64,000 nucleotides of DNA from Rehmannia glutinosa. Lineage: Eukaryota; Streptophyta; Magnoliopsida; Lamiales; Orobanchaceae. Numbering within the stretch: position 1 is the stretch's first letter; each line of letters begins with the position of its first letter. Shown here piece after piece: positions 1-10,159 of this stretch. The position numbers and the translations under genes were made by a program. The notes under the pieces are model-generated. The model was not told where the DNA came from. It was given only the letters and a program-made list of their open reading frames with translations, and made no database searches. The stretch covers positions 28,010,075 through 28,074,074 of the forward strand of contig CM071935.1 of assembly GCA_016081115.2 (NCBI GenBank), given 5' to 3'.

Positions 1-81
1 AATGGCAGCCACAAAGGGTTTATTTGCAGCTGAAAACAAGGTAAACCAAGAATTGAACTAAATTAATTACTTATAAGTAAG

Positions 82-128
<47 letters not shown>

Positions 129-1801
129 TGGAAACCGCTCGAGACATTGAAATGATAAAAACTGTCAACAGCTTACCTGCCACAATATCACCGAGAATTT
201 CGAAAGATACAAAACCAGGTTTTGGAGCTTGGACTGTGATCAAACAGGGCACTAGCTCAGAATGAGATGCTTAAGCAACAAATCAAAAACAAGACACAAA
301 GAGTGCGACATACTAGTTTTATCTTGAATTTTTCCGAATGCACTAATGTCAAAACCACCAGAGAACTTTCCTTGTGCACCTGCTCAAACATGAAAAAACT
401 ACAATCATATCCAAACATATCCAGTGTTCAATGTCAAGAGCAGTTTATCTTTGTTTACCTGTGATAACAATTGCCTTCACATCATCTCTTCTCAAGGCCT
501 GCTCACAGGTGTCTTTTAAGCTGTACAAAACTAAAGACAACCCAGAGGAGGAGTAAGTATTTGCTCAAAAGCTGAATCAACTACTAACTGCCATCAATAC
601 ATTGATGTCTGTAATAATTAAAGCTAAGCACTTCCACTCCTGGTTAAAGTTTAGTAATAAATGTATTTGTATTCCGAAAGCTACTACTTTTGATTTGAAC
701 TCTAAAAGCTTGAAGCTATAAGCTTTCTGCTACTTTTTGAATTTAGCTGATAAAACCTTGAAGCTATAACGCAATCTTTTCCACGATTTTCAGCTAAGAA
801 AATGTTTATATACTTACAGTTTTCTTCACAAATAAAAATCAATATATGGTAGGTCTGAATCTCGGAGTACAATGAAGAAAAGTATTGAAACTCTATCAAT
901 TAATCCAGTTTTAAGAAAAACGCGAGCAAATTATGTGAAAATATAATTATGAGAACACAGTATGAACTAAATACATTTACTTTATATCTTTCTTCATAAT
1001 ATTTAACAATATCATTACCAAAAAAAATATTTAACTTGTCACAAGGAAATGAGAAGATATCCAATTTTAATAATTTTTCTTTCCCGTAGCTTTTTCTTCC
1101 GATTAACCCTCGTTCCGAATTTATCACAAGTTACGACCAGCTACATTACCAATATCCATCTACATGTATGCCCTTTTCAAGAAATTTTTACAAACATCCA
1201 CAATTTTACACTTGTAGCATGACCACTTTCTCTTAAAGCTTAACACATTTTCAACAGCATAAATTTTTGCAAATACGTAAACACACATCACAGCCACAGG
1301 CAAGTACATTCAGACAACAACTGCCCATAACTTCCACTAATCCTCCAAATTTGGAGCACATGTTTGATAGCCAAAGCACTACACTAGCTAAAATTATCCT
1401 AACTACGCACTACAAAAATAAAAATACATTTTACAGAACTTTTTCTTAAAGCTAAAATTTCACAGATAGAAGACTTATAGAATCGTGATCAACTATAAGT
1501 AGATCTTCAAAATTAAAGCCTCGTCCACAAACATATCAAAAAAACACCAAAAACCCTAGAAATTAACATTATACAACAGAAATGACAAGTACTATCACAA
1601 CCCGAAAAAGAAAAACAGTAAATACCATCAAAGAAAAGTCAAAATCAAGACATAAAACGATCTGAATTCTGAACGAGATAAAAGTTTTGACATAACAGTA
1701 CCATCAAAGGAAAGAGAATTGACAGGCGGGTTGATGATGGTGATGATCCCAACCCCATCGGCCCCCACATCGAGAGTTGTTCTACCCTTTGAGCTGCTCA
1801 T
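1..1801 (-). CDS. MFP2: Peroxisomal fatty-acid beta-oxidation multifunctional protein, MFP2 type (exons 1-5 only; gene continues past the left edge)
   Basis: Five exons can be joined on the minus strand: 1801-1702, 530-459, 379-314, 233-177 and 29-1 (cut by the window edge). Every intron has GT and AG ends and every exon ends in phase 1, so the frame stays open. The start at 1801 gives a short N-terminus with KGRTTLDVGADG and NPPVNSLSFD; exon 2 encodes VLYSLKDTCEQALRRDDVKA; exon 3 encodes GKFSGGFDISAFGKIQ; exon 4 encodes PKPGFVSFEILGDIV; exon 5 begins AANKPFVAAI. This is the order of the N-terminal enoyl-CoA hydratase (crotonase) domain of plant MFP2, with SGGFDI at the oxyanion-hole region. 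The family protein is a peroxisomal hydratase plus 3-hydroxyacyl-CoA dehydrogenase of about 720 residues, so only about the first 110 residues are here. The acceptor of exon 4 (233) was chosen by family alignment; an upstream AG near 253 is less good. AIM1-type paralogues fit worse (they lack LSFD). Confidence 0.88.
84..125. repeat. (AT)n microsatellite in the last visible MFP2 intron
   Basis: About 21 uninterrupted AT dinucleotides lie in the intron between the exons at 177-233 and 1-29. Likely length-polymorphic. Confidence 0.95.
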
Positions 1802-2110
1802 TTTCCTTTTTCTTCTTCTTTTTTTTTTTTTTTGTCTTATTTGATTTCTGGATTTTTTCCTTCAAGAAAAATGGGATCCTTCTGAAATGATGAATGGATA
1901 TTTATGGTGACAAGAGGCAAGCAAGGAGGAGGTGTCGTGCCCGGGAGGTGTGTACAGTGACGTTGGAGTGCGGTTTTGGATTGTGAATTAAGATACAGAT
2001 AAACTTCTATATATTGTATGTATACATTAATTAATACACATATAAATGTGTGTATTGTGTGTATTTGTCATTTTTCCTACTATTATGTGCTGGCGTCGTC
2101 GCTAGACCGG
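1802..2110 (-). promoter_or_regulatory. 5' UTR and proximal promoter of the MFP2 gene
   Basis: Upstream of the ATG at 1801 the minus strand first shows a purine-rich leader (the plus strand has a T tract at 1809-1833). A TATA-like TATATAG, read on the minus strand at 2007-2013, lies about 205 bp before the ATG. No ORF crosses the interval. The TATA assignment is an inference from position and sequence. Confidence 0.5.
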
Positions 2111-3600
2111 CTGGTTGGGTAATCACACTCTCGTTGGTGGAGATTGAACTACACGCTCCCGCTAGTTAAAAAAGAGAGAAGGCAAAAAGTATGAATGTTA
2201 TTAAGTACATAAAACAATATCAAAATTTACAATAATAGTACGAAAGTGTAACTTGATCGAGTATAATTTGAGATTTTATATACTATGTTAGATCATATTG
2301 GGCAACATTCGTAGTATATTCAGTCTTCGATTAGATGAAATGTTTTGAAGTTGAGGATTTCAAATTCGTAATAATAAATTTATTGAGTTTGATTGGATAT
2401 AATAGATTTCAAATTCTTAGGCTCCTAATTTAAGCTATTTTTTGAGTTGTTTTGGTGAATTTCAAATTCATATTAAATAAAGACATCTAAAATCTTTCTC
2501 ACAACCCCGTTCCTTAAATCCAAATCCTGGCAATGTCAATGTAAATCCTCTAAATATACAAGTTACACATCATATTCTTTATTTTATTTTTTGCACTTTT
2601 GCACCGTCGAGACTAATATTTCTTCGTAGGTGTGTGTCGACACTTTTGCAGATCTTAACAATATTTGTGATGGTTTTCATTCCAATTTTTATTTTGTATA
2701 AATTAATTTTTGCTAGTATAAATGTAACATTTATCTTATTAATAAACCTCCAATATAATTAGCACCTAACCTATGAACTAATCTACCAAACCCCTATTTG
2801 CTAATTAATTTATTAATTAATGAAACCTATTTGCTAATTAATTTATTAATTAATGAAATAGTTGGAGGACATTATCACAATAATTAATTTCTCATCTACC
2901 ACCGGAAGTGTTCCACACGCCTTTCCACGCGCGTCGCAGCTTCATCTTTTTCTTTACGGTCATTTTTGAGTTTTGTAAGAGCAAGCGGCCTCCAATTAGA
3001 CTCGGGTTAATTATCAGACTGGTGAATTGGGTCAAACATAGAAGTTTCCACAGGCGCAGTCGTTCAAGACTTTTCTTTTTTTTTTTCTGCAATAATTAAC
3101 TTTTGGGATAATCTTTTCTAAAATATTTTATAAATGATTGATGGCAGAGGTATGGGAGAAGGCGATAGTTCCAATGTTCACAGTTCTCAAGGCTATCTTT
3201 TTCCCATTTTTGTCTATTTTTCTCAATCGCATTATAGTTTTTACGAAAACATTTGTATTTGAAGTCTTGTTCAAAAAGAACAATTCATATAAATATATTA
3301 AACATTATATATATATGTACATTAAGGTGGCAATTCAGATAAAAGTTTTCATTTGTAGTTAATCATACTAAACATAAATGTACAATCATCATTCATCAAT
3401 ACGAATAAATAGTTAAAACAGATTAAGAAGTTCCTCAAAAAAAAAAAAAAAATAGATTAAGAAAAAAAGTTACTTGGTCAAAAAAAGGTGGTTATTTATA
3501 ATTACATTGTTGTTCTTTTTTTCCCCCAATATAAATGGAGAAAAAAATTAATTACTGTACAATGACCAATTTTATTATATAAACTTTTGATTTTCAAATT
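2111..3600. other. AT-rich intergenic DNA, no gene recognised
   Basis: The six frames hold only short ORFs (up to 74 codons) with no recognisable protein. The stretch is AT-rich with poly-A/T runs and a small tandem duplication. I see no RNA gene in it. Confidence 0.6.
2793..2858. repeat. 33-bp tandem duplication
   Basis: Two adjacent copies of a 33-bp unit (2793-2825 and 2826-2858) that begins CCTATTTGCTAATTAATTTA. The copies look identical. Confidence 0.9.
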
Positions 3601-4063
3601 TGTGGGGGCAAAAATGATATTTAATAATTAAATATATAAATCGATTTATAAATTAATTTAATATTAATTTCTAAATGGGCTATTAATGGAATAAATTGGC
3701 CCAAATGAGTCTGAGACTGACCCATAAACATATTTCTCCTATTGGCCCACCAGACCCACTACTTAGGTATAAAAAAGTCTCTCATTTTCATTTGTAAGTA
3801 CATTCATTCATAATTACTTTGATGCATTTAATTCGTATTCGATTACTGTTTTATTCTCTCTCGATCACTGTGCTGGCTTGAGCGTCGGATGGGCCTCCCT
3901 GGGACAACCCCGGTGCCCTCTAATACTTGCGTGTGTGCAGGCAAGTTCCCGTCTGAAGAACTTCAAGCTCCCAGAGAAGAAGATTTGAAGACTTCCCCAT
4001 TGAGAAGAAGAACTTTGTCAGAAACCTTAGTTTTGGAGTGATCTGTCCTAAAAAGCAGCATCA
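3601..4063 (+). repeat. Ty3/gypsy-type LTR followed by a primer-binding-site-like sequence
   Basis: The segment starts TGTGGGGGC and ends AAAAGCAGCATCA. It is followed by TTTTGGCGCCGTCTGTAGGA, the TGGCGCC-type primer-binding site common in plant Ty3/gypsy elements. A TATA box (TATAAAAAAG) lies near 3769. A diverged copy of the same length occurs at 6896-7357, sharing the TATA region, the block around TTGAGCGTCG and the AAGCAGCATCA end. No 5-bp target duplication is visible around either copy, so the exact start is uncertain. Confidence 0.65.
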
Positions 4064-5049
4064 TTTTGGCGCCGTCTGTAGGAATAGCCAAAGCACACGA
4101 AGATGCAAACTCTATCTCAAGCATGTGAAGCCGGACCTCAAGCGGCTGGCCACAGGGCCAGAGACCAGCAAGAGGAAAGACCATCATGAAGGCGGGAGGC
4201 CAGCTACCTCTCCACCGGAAGGGCGTCGCCTCCCCCAAAAGAAAAAAAAGGTGTCGCCACCTCCATTCGGATGAGCTCCGCACATTGAAAAAATTTGTCT
4301 GACCAAGAAGAACATGAGGGGATTCTTGTGTTTTGTTTAAGTGTTGGAGAATCGAGAGAGTTCGGAGAGTAAAGTGTGAATTGTTGGATGAAAAATGAAA
4401 GTGATTCTCCCTCACTATAACATATGGCCGAAAATAGAGGAGAAATGGGAGGATTTTTGGTGTCTTGTAAGATTTAGGTTGCATGGAAGACAAAGAACTT
4501 GGTCAAGATATGGATGAGATTGAAGAATGAGGTGTTGGGGAATTTGAGAGAAATGTTTGAGTAGTGGAGGAATGTAGAAAATTGTAAGATGTAATAAAAT
4601 AGTTAGAATACATAGTATATACTTGTATAATATTTGGTATATGTATTGTATAATATGTTGTAGGTGTATAAGGATAGAGAGGTATTTCTACACCAAATTT
4701 CTACTCTTGGTCGTCCACTATAGGGGATTATACTATGATATTTAATTTTTTTTTTGTCCAAAAATTGATGATAATTGGTGTAAATCAAATCCCAAAATTA
4801 ATAATAAATCCCACAATCATTTAGAGTCTCATAATCACTTATTCTAAACCAAACTCTTATTTCTATAGGATATATGTCACTTAGTGAAATAAGTCTACTA
4901 AATTCTAAGGTGTCTAATAACAACTCAAGTAGTAAAAGTAGTAATCAATTAGGTGATTAATAAGCATTAAACTCGAATAAAATAAAAATGACTAGTAATT
5001 GGACAAGTAATTGATCACATAAATAAAACGACGACATAGTACAAAAATA
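4064..5049 (+). other. Leader of a decayed gypsy-type element plus unassigned AT-rich DNA
   Basis: After the primer-binding-like site at 4067 a short ORF starts at 4103 and meets a stop after about 28 codons, as expected of a broken gag start. From about 4300 on I recognise nothing: short ORFs on the minus strand (such as 3963-4493) run back through the LTR and are not credible proteins. Confidence 0.4.
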
Positions 5050-6378
5050 TTATTAGTAATGATCCGTCAAGAATGACGCGTTAAAAGTAGTCGCGAATAT
5101 ACATAATCGTCCAATAACATCGGTTACATGCTCGTACAAGATTCAAAATTGAGGGGCCTCACAAAAATAATATAGCAAGTAATAAGTTTAAACCATGTAT
5201 TAGCAAATCCTTATGTGATAACAGAAAAAAATAAAAATTAAGGGTTAATTTATGAGTTATTTTAGGGGTTAGTTTATAGGTTAATTTAGGGATTGTGTTA
5301 GGAGTTAATTTAGGATTTCAAAAAAAAATATAGAAATAAAAATTAGCCTATAAATACATGGTTAACCCACATATATTTTCACAGCTTTCTAAATTCTCTA
5401 GAAAACGAAGGGATTGAGGACTATGACTTTTATCGTTCAATTTTTCCACATCGAGTATCTGCGATTATTAAGGTAGAGATTTCTATATTATTTGTCTTTA
5501 TTTAATGTTCCATGATTATATTTCATTGACTGCAATATATGTCAAGAGGAAATAAATTCATATAAGCTAGGGGCTATGAAAAGGGTCCGAGATTAAACGT
5601 ATCTTCGGGGTGAACCCGCAATGCTATATGTAGTAACTCGCCAGTCAGAGGAAAAAGAGGAAATTAATAAATTTATTGTGGTAATTATGTGAATGCTATG
5701 CTTTTCATGTTATATTAAATATTGACAGATATATCCCTACTGAGCGAGATGAAGCTCACCCCTATTATTATCATGACTTTCAAGTTGTGGAATCTGGCTG
5801 AAGATATGATGTTATGGATGGTGGAATAAATTAGAGCTGTCGAAGACCGGGCCGGGAACCCACCGGGCTTTTCCAAAAATCAGGTCGGGCCAAACAGTGT
5901 CCCGGGCCGCAAAAATGAGAACCCCAGCCCGGCCTAAAAATGAAAAATACACTAAAAAAGTCGGGCTTTTTGGGCTAGCCTGCCGGGCCGCCGATCGGAC
6001 CGGGCTTTTGAGGCCCGACTTTTTTCGGGCCTTGAAAAATAGAGCCCAACCCATTAGAAAACCGGGCTGGTTCGGGCCGGGCCGGATTGACAGCTCTAGA
6101 ATAAATCATGCTATATTTATATTTTAAAATAATTATGATCGGACTAAATTTTGGATTTATGTCTTTAATTTTTCCGGTTTATGCTTGGAATAATTGTTGG
6201 ATATTTAATTTGGAAGGTGTACTATTATTATTATTATTATCATTATAATTTTTCCCCCAAGAATTAAAAATTCTAAATCAACTTTTTGATAATTATTGGG
6301 ATCACTTTAATTTATAATTTTGTGTTTTCTTAATAATATATTTAGAGTACTTTAATTTCATAAAATTGGGCCGTTATA
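5050..6378 (+). repeat. Decayed chromovirus-type gypsy LTR, interrupted by a hAT MITE
   Basis: The segment ends GGGCCGTTATA directly before AGTGGTATCAGAG, a tRNA-Met-type primer-binding site at 6381-6391. It contains the block ACTGAGCGAGATGAAGCTCA near 5739, a kind of block I associate with chromovirus LTRs. The start near 5050 (GATCCGTCAAGAATGACG) is an estimate. The last 150 bp or so are repeated at 6550-6714. Confidence 0.5.
5824..6106. mobile_element. GC-rich hAT-type MITE with perfect 8-bp target duplication
   Basis: The element spans 5832-6098 (267 bp). Its ends are the inverted repeats TAGAGCTGTC (5832-5841) and GACAGCTCTA (6089-6098). It is flanked on both sides by GAATAAAT (5824-5831 and 6099-6106), the 8-bp duplication expected of hAT transposition. 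The interior is rich in GCCCGG/CCGGGC words and has no credible ORF. A member of the same family lies at 53001-53258. Confidence 0.9.
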
Positions 6379-6380
6379 AG

Positions 6381-6714
6381 TGGTATCAGAGAAGGTCCAC
6401 GTTTCTGTAGGCCTGTTAAAATTTTTTTATTAAAAATTAAAATGTATAGTTTTTTTAATAAAAAAAATAAAAGTCAAACTTTTTATAAGATAAAATGATG
6501 TAATAACATCCACCTCCATCATATCTTGCCGGTCTCCTCAATGTATGAGAATTATTATCATAATCATCATCATCATCATTATATTTTTTCCCCTAAGAAT
6601 TAAAAATTCTAAATCAATATTTTGATAATTATTGGGATCACTTTAATTTATAACTTTATGTTTTCTTAATAATATATTTAGAGTACTTTAATTTCATAAA
6701 ATTGGATCGTTACA
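6381..6714 (+). mobile_element. Primer-binding site and second, truncated LTR end of the decayed gypsy element
   Basis: TGGTATCAGAG at 6381-6391 follows the LTR end. After about 160 bp of interior, a second copy of the LTR tail begins near 6550 and ends GATCGTTACA at 6714, matching 6220-6378 closely (shared block AATTATTGGGATCACTTTAA). The whole looks like an LTR element reduced by internal deletion. Confidence 0.6.
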
Positions 6715-6895
6715 CCGTAAAAAAGAAATTAGGAAATAAATGAGAGAACCCTCGGATATTCAGTATGCACGAATGTCTTTTATTTGTATGGGTTTGATTC
6801 ACTTTCATGTGTCCATTTTCATTCATTGACAGTACTACAAAATAATCAAAATAGTTTCCTTATTTACGTTATTTACTAATAATACAAAAATCAAA

Positions 6896-7357
6896 TGTTA
6901 GTGGCTTAGTGTGTGTCATGGGCAAAAAAGTCATTTCAGTATATTATCTCATTAATTACCCGATATTGTCTAGTAATTATTGGGTCACAAATATAAGGAC
7001 CCGACTTATGCGGCCCATACTGGCCTACGCGGCTCATATTGGCCCAAGCGGCTGTCTTTATCCTACAAGGCCCATGCGGCCCATCAACACACGTATAAAA
7101 ATATCCCGTTGTTCCATTTGTAAGTAAGTTCAGTTAATTACTGCAAATTACACTCTCGCGCTCTAATTTTTCTCCCATACAGTCGTTGACTTGAGCGTCG
7201 TAGAAGCCTCTCTAGGACCACCCCAGGTACCCCCTAACCTTTTTCTGTATGTTGCAGACAAATTCTCATCCGAAGATTCTACCAGCTCCGGGGAAAAAGT
7301 TGAACCGATTTATCAAATTCCTTGACTTGGAGTGAACTGCGGAAAAAAGCAGCATCA
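6896..7357 (+). repeat. Second Ty3/gypsy-type LTR, related to 3601-4063
   Basis: Begins TGTTAGTGG, ends AAAAAGCAGCATCA. The central block around TTGAGCGTCG and the TATA box near 7094 (TATAAAAATA) match the LTR at 3601-4063, and the lengths are 462 and 463 bp. No primer-binding site follows it, so it may be a 3' LTR or a solo LTR. The flanks TCAAA and ATGTG do not form a target duplication. Confidence 0.6.
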
Positions 7358-7707
7358 ATGTGCACTTAATTACATATAACTAAGTTAATTTTCAATCGAT
7401 AACACAAATAACATATTATTGTTTAGGAATAGAATCAAATGAGACCAGATAATTAGAGTGAGACAGTGTGGACTAATCCTGGCCACAAATCTGTAATTTT
7501 AGATGGTTGAAATTTACCCAATTTAATAAATATTTTTGATTTATTTTAAATCTAAAAAGGGCAGATTAGTCATTTTAGTTTTCACCCCTAATTATGAGGT
7601 CCCCCAAATCTGCTGGATTCTCGTTCAATTTATTTTCTCTCCATTCGCCATACACACAACACACACACTGAGAGAACAAGTTGATCGATCAATTCGCAAG
7701 CTCAGAT

Positions 7708-8250
7708 ATGGGATTATCCATAGAATCGAAAGCTCAGAAGAGACCAGTTGTAGTACTCGTGGTTCCGAGATGGATTAAAACCCAGTTTTTCTTAATCACC
7801 ATGTTAATATCTCTGCTATTATTATCATCCCCAATTACAAAAAATCGATTTTTTGGGGAAATCAGATGATGGTTTGAGGTACAAGAAGTGTAGCGCGAGT
7901 GTCGGTGATGGCGGCGAGTTTCTGTGGAGGAGAGATGATGTTTTGGCTGATTTGCGGGGGGTGGTCGGGTTTCGGGTGAGCGCCACCGGAGCCGTGGAGG
8001 GTTACACGCAGTGTTTGGGGGACTTGGCGGCGGCGGATTGCTCGGTGTGTCTTGCTGAAGTGTTATGAAGGTGAAGAGTTTGCTGAGGATTGGATGAGGC
8101 GGCCATGGAATTATTTTTATGAATTTTTTGACGGCGATGTGAAGAAGAAGGTCGGTTGTGTGATGCTCATGGACAACGCCGATGAGGCGGAGACTGGCGG
8201 CGGGCCGTCGGGGCTGTTGGGGAATTACCAAAAGCAGGGGTGTGGGGTAG
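7708..8250 (+). pseudogene. Fragment of a DUF26 (Gnk2-type) cysteine-rich secreted/receptor-like protein gene
   Basis: An ATG at 7708 opens 53 codons with a hydrophobic segment (FFLITMLISLLLLSS) like a signal peptide or anchor, then meets TGA at 7867. One frame over, 7853-8068 encodes RRDDVLADLRGVVGFRVS followed by YTQCLGDLAAADCSVCLAE, which has the C-X8-C-X2-C signature of DUF26 domains. A stop follows and a third frame (8052-8306) stays open but I do not recognise it. Members of this family are plasmodesmata-located proteins, secreted antifungal proteins and cysteine-rich receptor kinases; which one was the source cannot be told. Two frame changes within 540 bp make an intact product unlikely. 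The GC content is well above that of the surroundings, as expected for captured coding DNA inside the Pack-MULE-like element. Confidence 0.65.
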
Positions 8251-8329
8251 TTTACGACTTAGATGTTTTTCGATGTATACTTAGATGTGTTTTGCTATAT
8301 AAATAGTTAATTTTTGATGTATATATTTA

Positions 8330-8412
8330 TGTTGTTGTATACTTATGTTTTTTTGTTGTATACTTATATGTGGTTTGTTGTATACTTATATGTGTTTTGT
8401 TGTATACTTATA
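8330..8412. repeat. Minisatellite of about 21 bp
   Basis: About four imperfect copies of TTGTTGTATACTTATATGTG in a row. Confidence 0.8.
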
Positions 8413-8420
8413 TTTTTATT

Positions 8421-8525
8421 TGACAATTGTAATATGCAGTAAAATTATGTTAAACATAGAGCAAAATAGTGTTAAGTATACATCAAATATATGCTAAATA
8501 TACATCACAATAATGAGCGTGATTT

Positions 8526-8584
<59 letters not shown>

Positions 8585-8780
8585 GATTTACTTAATCCAC
8601 GGTCCCCACATGTTATGAGCATGATTATCTCTATCTATAATTGATTCCTTAATTCACAGTCCCCACATATTTTTGTTTGACCATTTTAATATGCAGTAAA
8701 ATTATGTTAAACATACAACAAAATAGTGTTAAGTATATATCAAATATATGCTAAATATACAGCACAATAATGAGCGTGAT

Positions 8781-8826
<46 letters not shown>

Positions 8827-9130
8827 ATTGATTTACTTAATTCACGGTCCCCATATGTTAATGAGCGTGATTCTCTCTCTCTCTATATATAACTGATTCC
8901 TTGATTCACGGTCCCCACATATTTTGTTTGACCATTTTAATATGCAGTAAAATTATGCTAAACATACAGTAAAATAGTGTTAAATATACAACAAATATAT
9001 GATAAGTGTACAGTATACTGCATGGCAGAGCACATGCGTGATTTTCTCTCTCCAGCGCAATTTTCTCGCGATTTTCTCTCTCCCCATGTGATTTTCTCTC
9101 TCCTAATAATTGATTCCATATTTAGATGGT
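8421..9130. repeat. Three tandem copies of a ~255-bp unit containing (CT)n/(TA)n microsatellites
   Basis: Copies start at 8421, 8678 and 8929 with TGACMATTKTAATATGCAGT. Each contains the block CAAATATATG, a CT-rich microsatellite (8525-8552 with a TA run to 8581; 8782-8822; a degraded run in the third) and, in the first two, two copies of a CGGTCCCCACAT-like half unit. Located inside the Pack-MULE-like element. Confidence 0.85.
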
Positions 9131-9293
9131 CCCCCACTTGGTTAATTTGACAATTATACTCTTATTTTGCTTTAATTAAATATTTAATGTAATTTTAACC
9201 CCTATTTATCTTAGCCATTGATATAGATAAAGGAGGGTTGAGATGAGTCCACATTATCTCACTATAATATGTGGTCTCATTGTAACCTCCCCC

Positions 9294-9518
9294 TTATTGT
9301 TTAATTAGTGCACTGTGCGTCAAATTTAATTGTGTAAATAACAGTCAACAGCTAAAAGGTCAAGAGTGATTCCATCTTTTAAGTAAAAATCACACACAAT
9401 TCTTTTTCCATATATATGTATATTATCATTCTATCACTTCATATATGATCACACTCTTGTGAAGCTTTTCGTTAATTTTTTTTAACCTGTCTCTTGAACT
9501 AGAAATTTATATGATTCA
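9294..9518. other. Short intergenic stretch, nothing recognised
   Basis: AT-rich sequence between the Pack-MULE-like element and the hAT remnant, with no ORF or structured repeat that I can support. Confidence 0.5.
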
Positions 9519-10150
9519 AGGGCGGATCTACTCAATAGCTACACTGGGCTGTAGCCCAGTGCAAATCTTGTAGAAGCCCATTTACTAGTATGTTTTCTTT
9601 ATTATTTTAGTATCATTAGTCCAACCTACAATTTTACCAAGCCCACAATTTTTAATGCATTGAAATATTTAACAAACCACAACTAAATAATCTAAATTTG
9701 ATTTCATTTCTGCTTTCCCCCAATTTCACCTTTTCGCCTGTGCTTTCCTCCGAATCTCAATCTCATTTCTTTATCTTGAACCTGAGTTCGATCCCATACG
9801 ATTGTGTGTGTCTCCTCCCCCACCATCCCCCATTATACTCAAAAAGAGATAGTCATTGGTCGATAACTTTGTATTGTGATTTTGTTTTTGCTATCTACTA
9901 ATTCCTAACTCTAGTTTCTTCTACACTTCAACCACGAAATCAAAGGTTTATGTTATATTGATTGGATTAATTCATTTTATTTTGATGATATCTAGTTTCT
10001 ACTGCCACAATTGAAAGAGTATTTTCAGCAATGAAACATGTGAAGACTACACTTCGTCCACTTCTCAATTTTATGGCTTTGCAATGCTCACGTGGATTTA
10101 CCTCGGTGTTACTTGGAAAATTTTCCTTCTTTTATTGCGAGCTAATAGCC
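9519..10150 (+). pseudogene. hAT-family transposon remnant with C-terminal dimerisation segment
   Basis: The segment opens with CAAGGGCGGATCTACTCAAT, resembling 5' ends of plant hAT elements. From 9995 one frame reads VSTATIERVFSAMKHVKTTL, which matches the hAT C-terminal dimerisation motif (S-T-A-T-x-E-R-x-F-S-A-M-K). After that the frame continues with poor similarity and stops by about 10170. Everything between the 5' end and 9995 is non-coding, so most of the transposase is missing. A splice-like AG lies just before GTT at 9995. No terminal inverted repeat or target duplication was found. Confidence 0.65.
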
Positions 10151-10159
10151 GTAGCTAAT

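Larger units (their letters stand above)
7426..9293. mobile_element. Pack-MULE-like element carrying a DUF26 gene fragment
   Basis: The left end (7426 onward) and the reverse complement of the right end (9293 backward) align without gaps over their first 22 positions and share GAGACCA, AGTGAGA and GTGTGGACT/ATGTGGACT inside, giving inverted repeats of roughly 50 bp. Both ends are flanked by the 10-bp direct repeat TTATTGTTTA (7416-7425 and 9294-9303), in the 9-11-bp range of Mutator-like elements. There is no transposase. The interior holds a broken DUF26 gene fragment and a block of tandem repeats. The capture interpretation is inference. Confidence 0.65.

Noticed and set aside
3963..4493. 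176-codon minus-strand ORF
   Set aside because: Runs through the gypsy-type LTR end and leader in antisense; no domain recognised.
7734..8231. 165-codon minus-strand ORF
   Set aside because: Antisense shadow of the GC-rich DUF26 fragment; composition (Pro, His, Ser, Arg) is typical of such shadows and nothing in it is recognisable.
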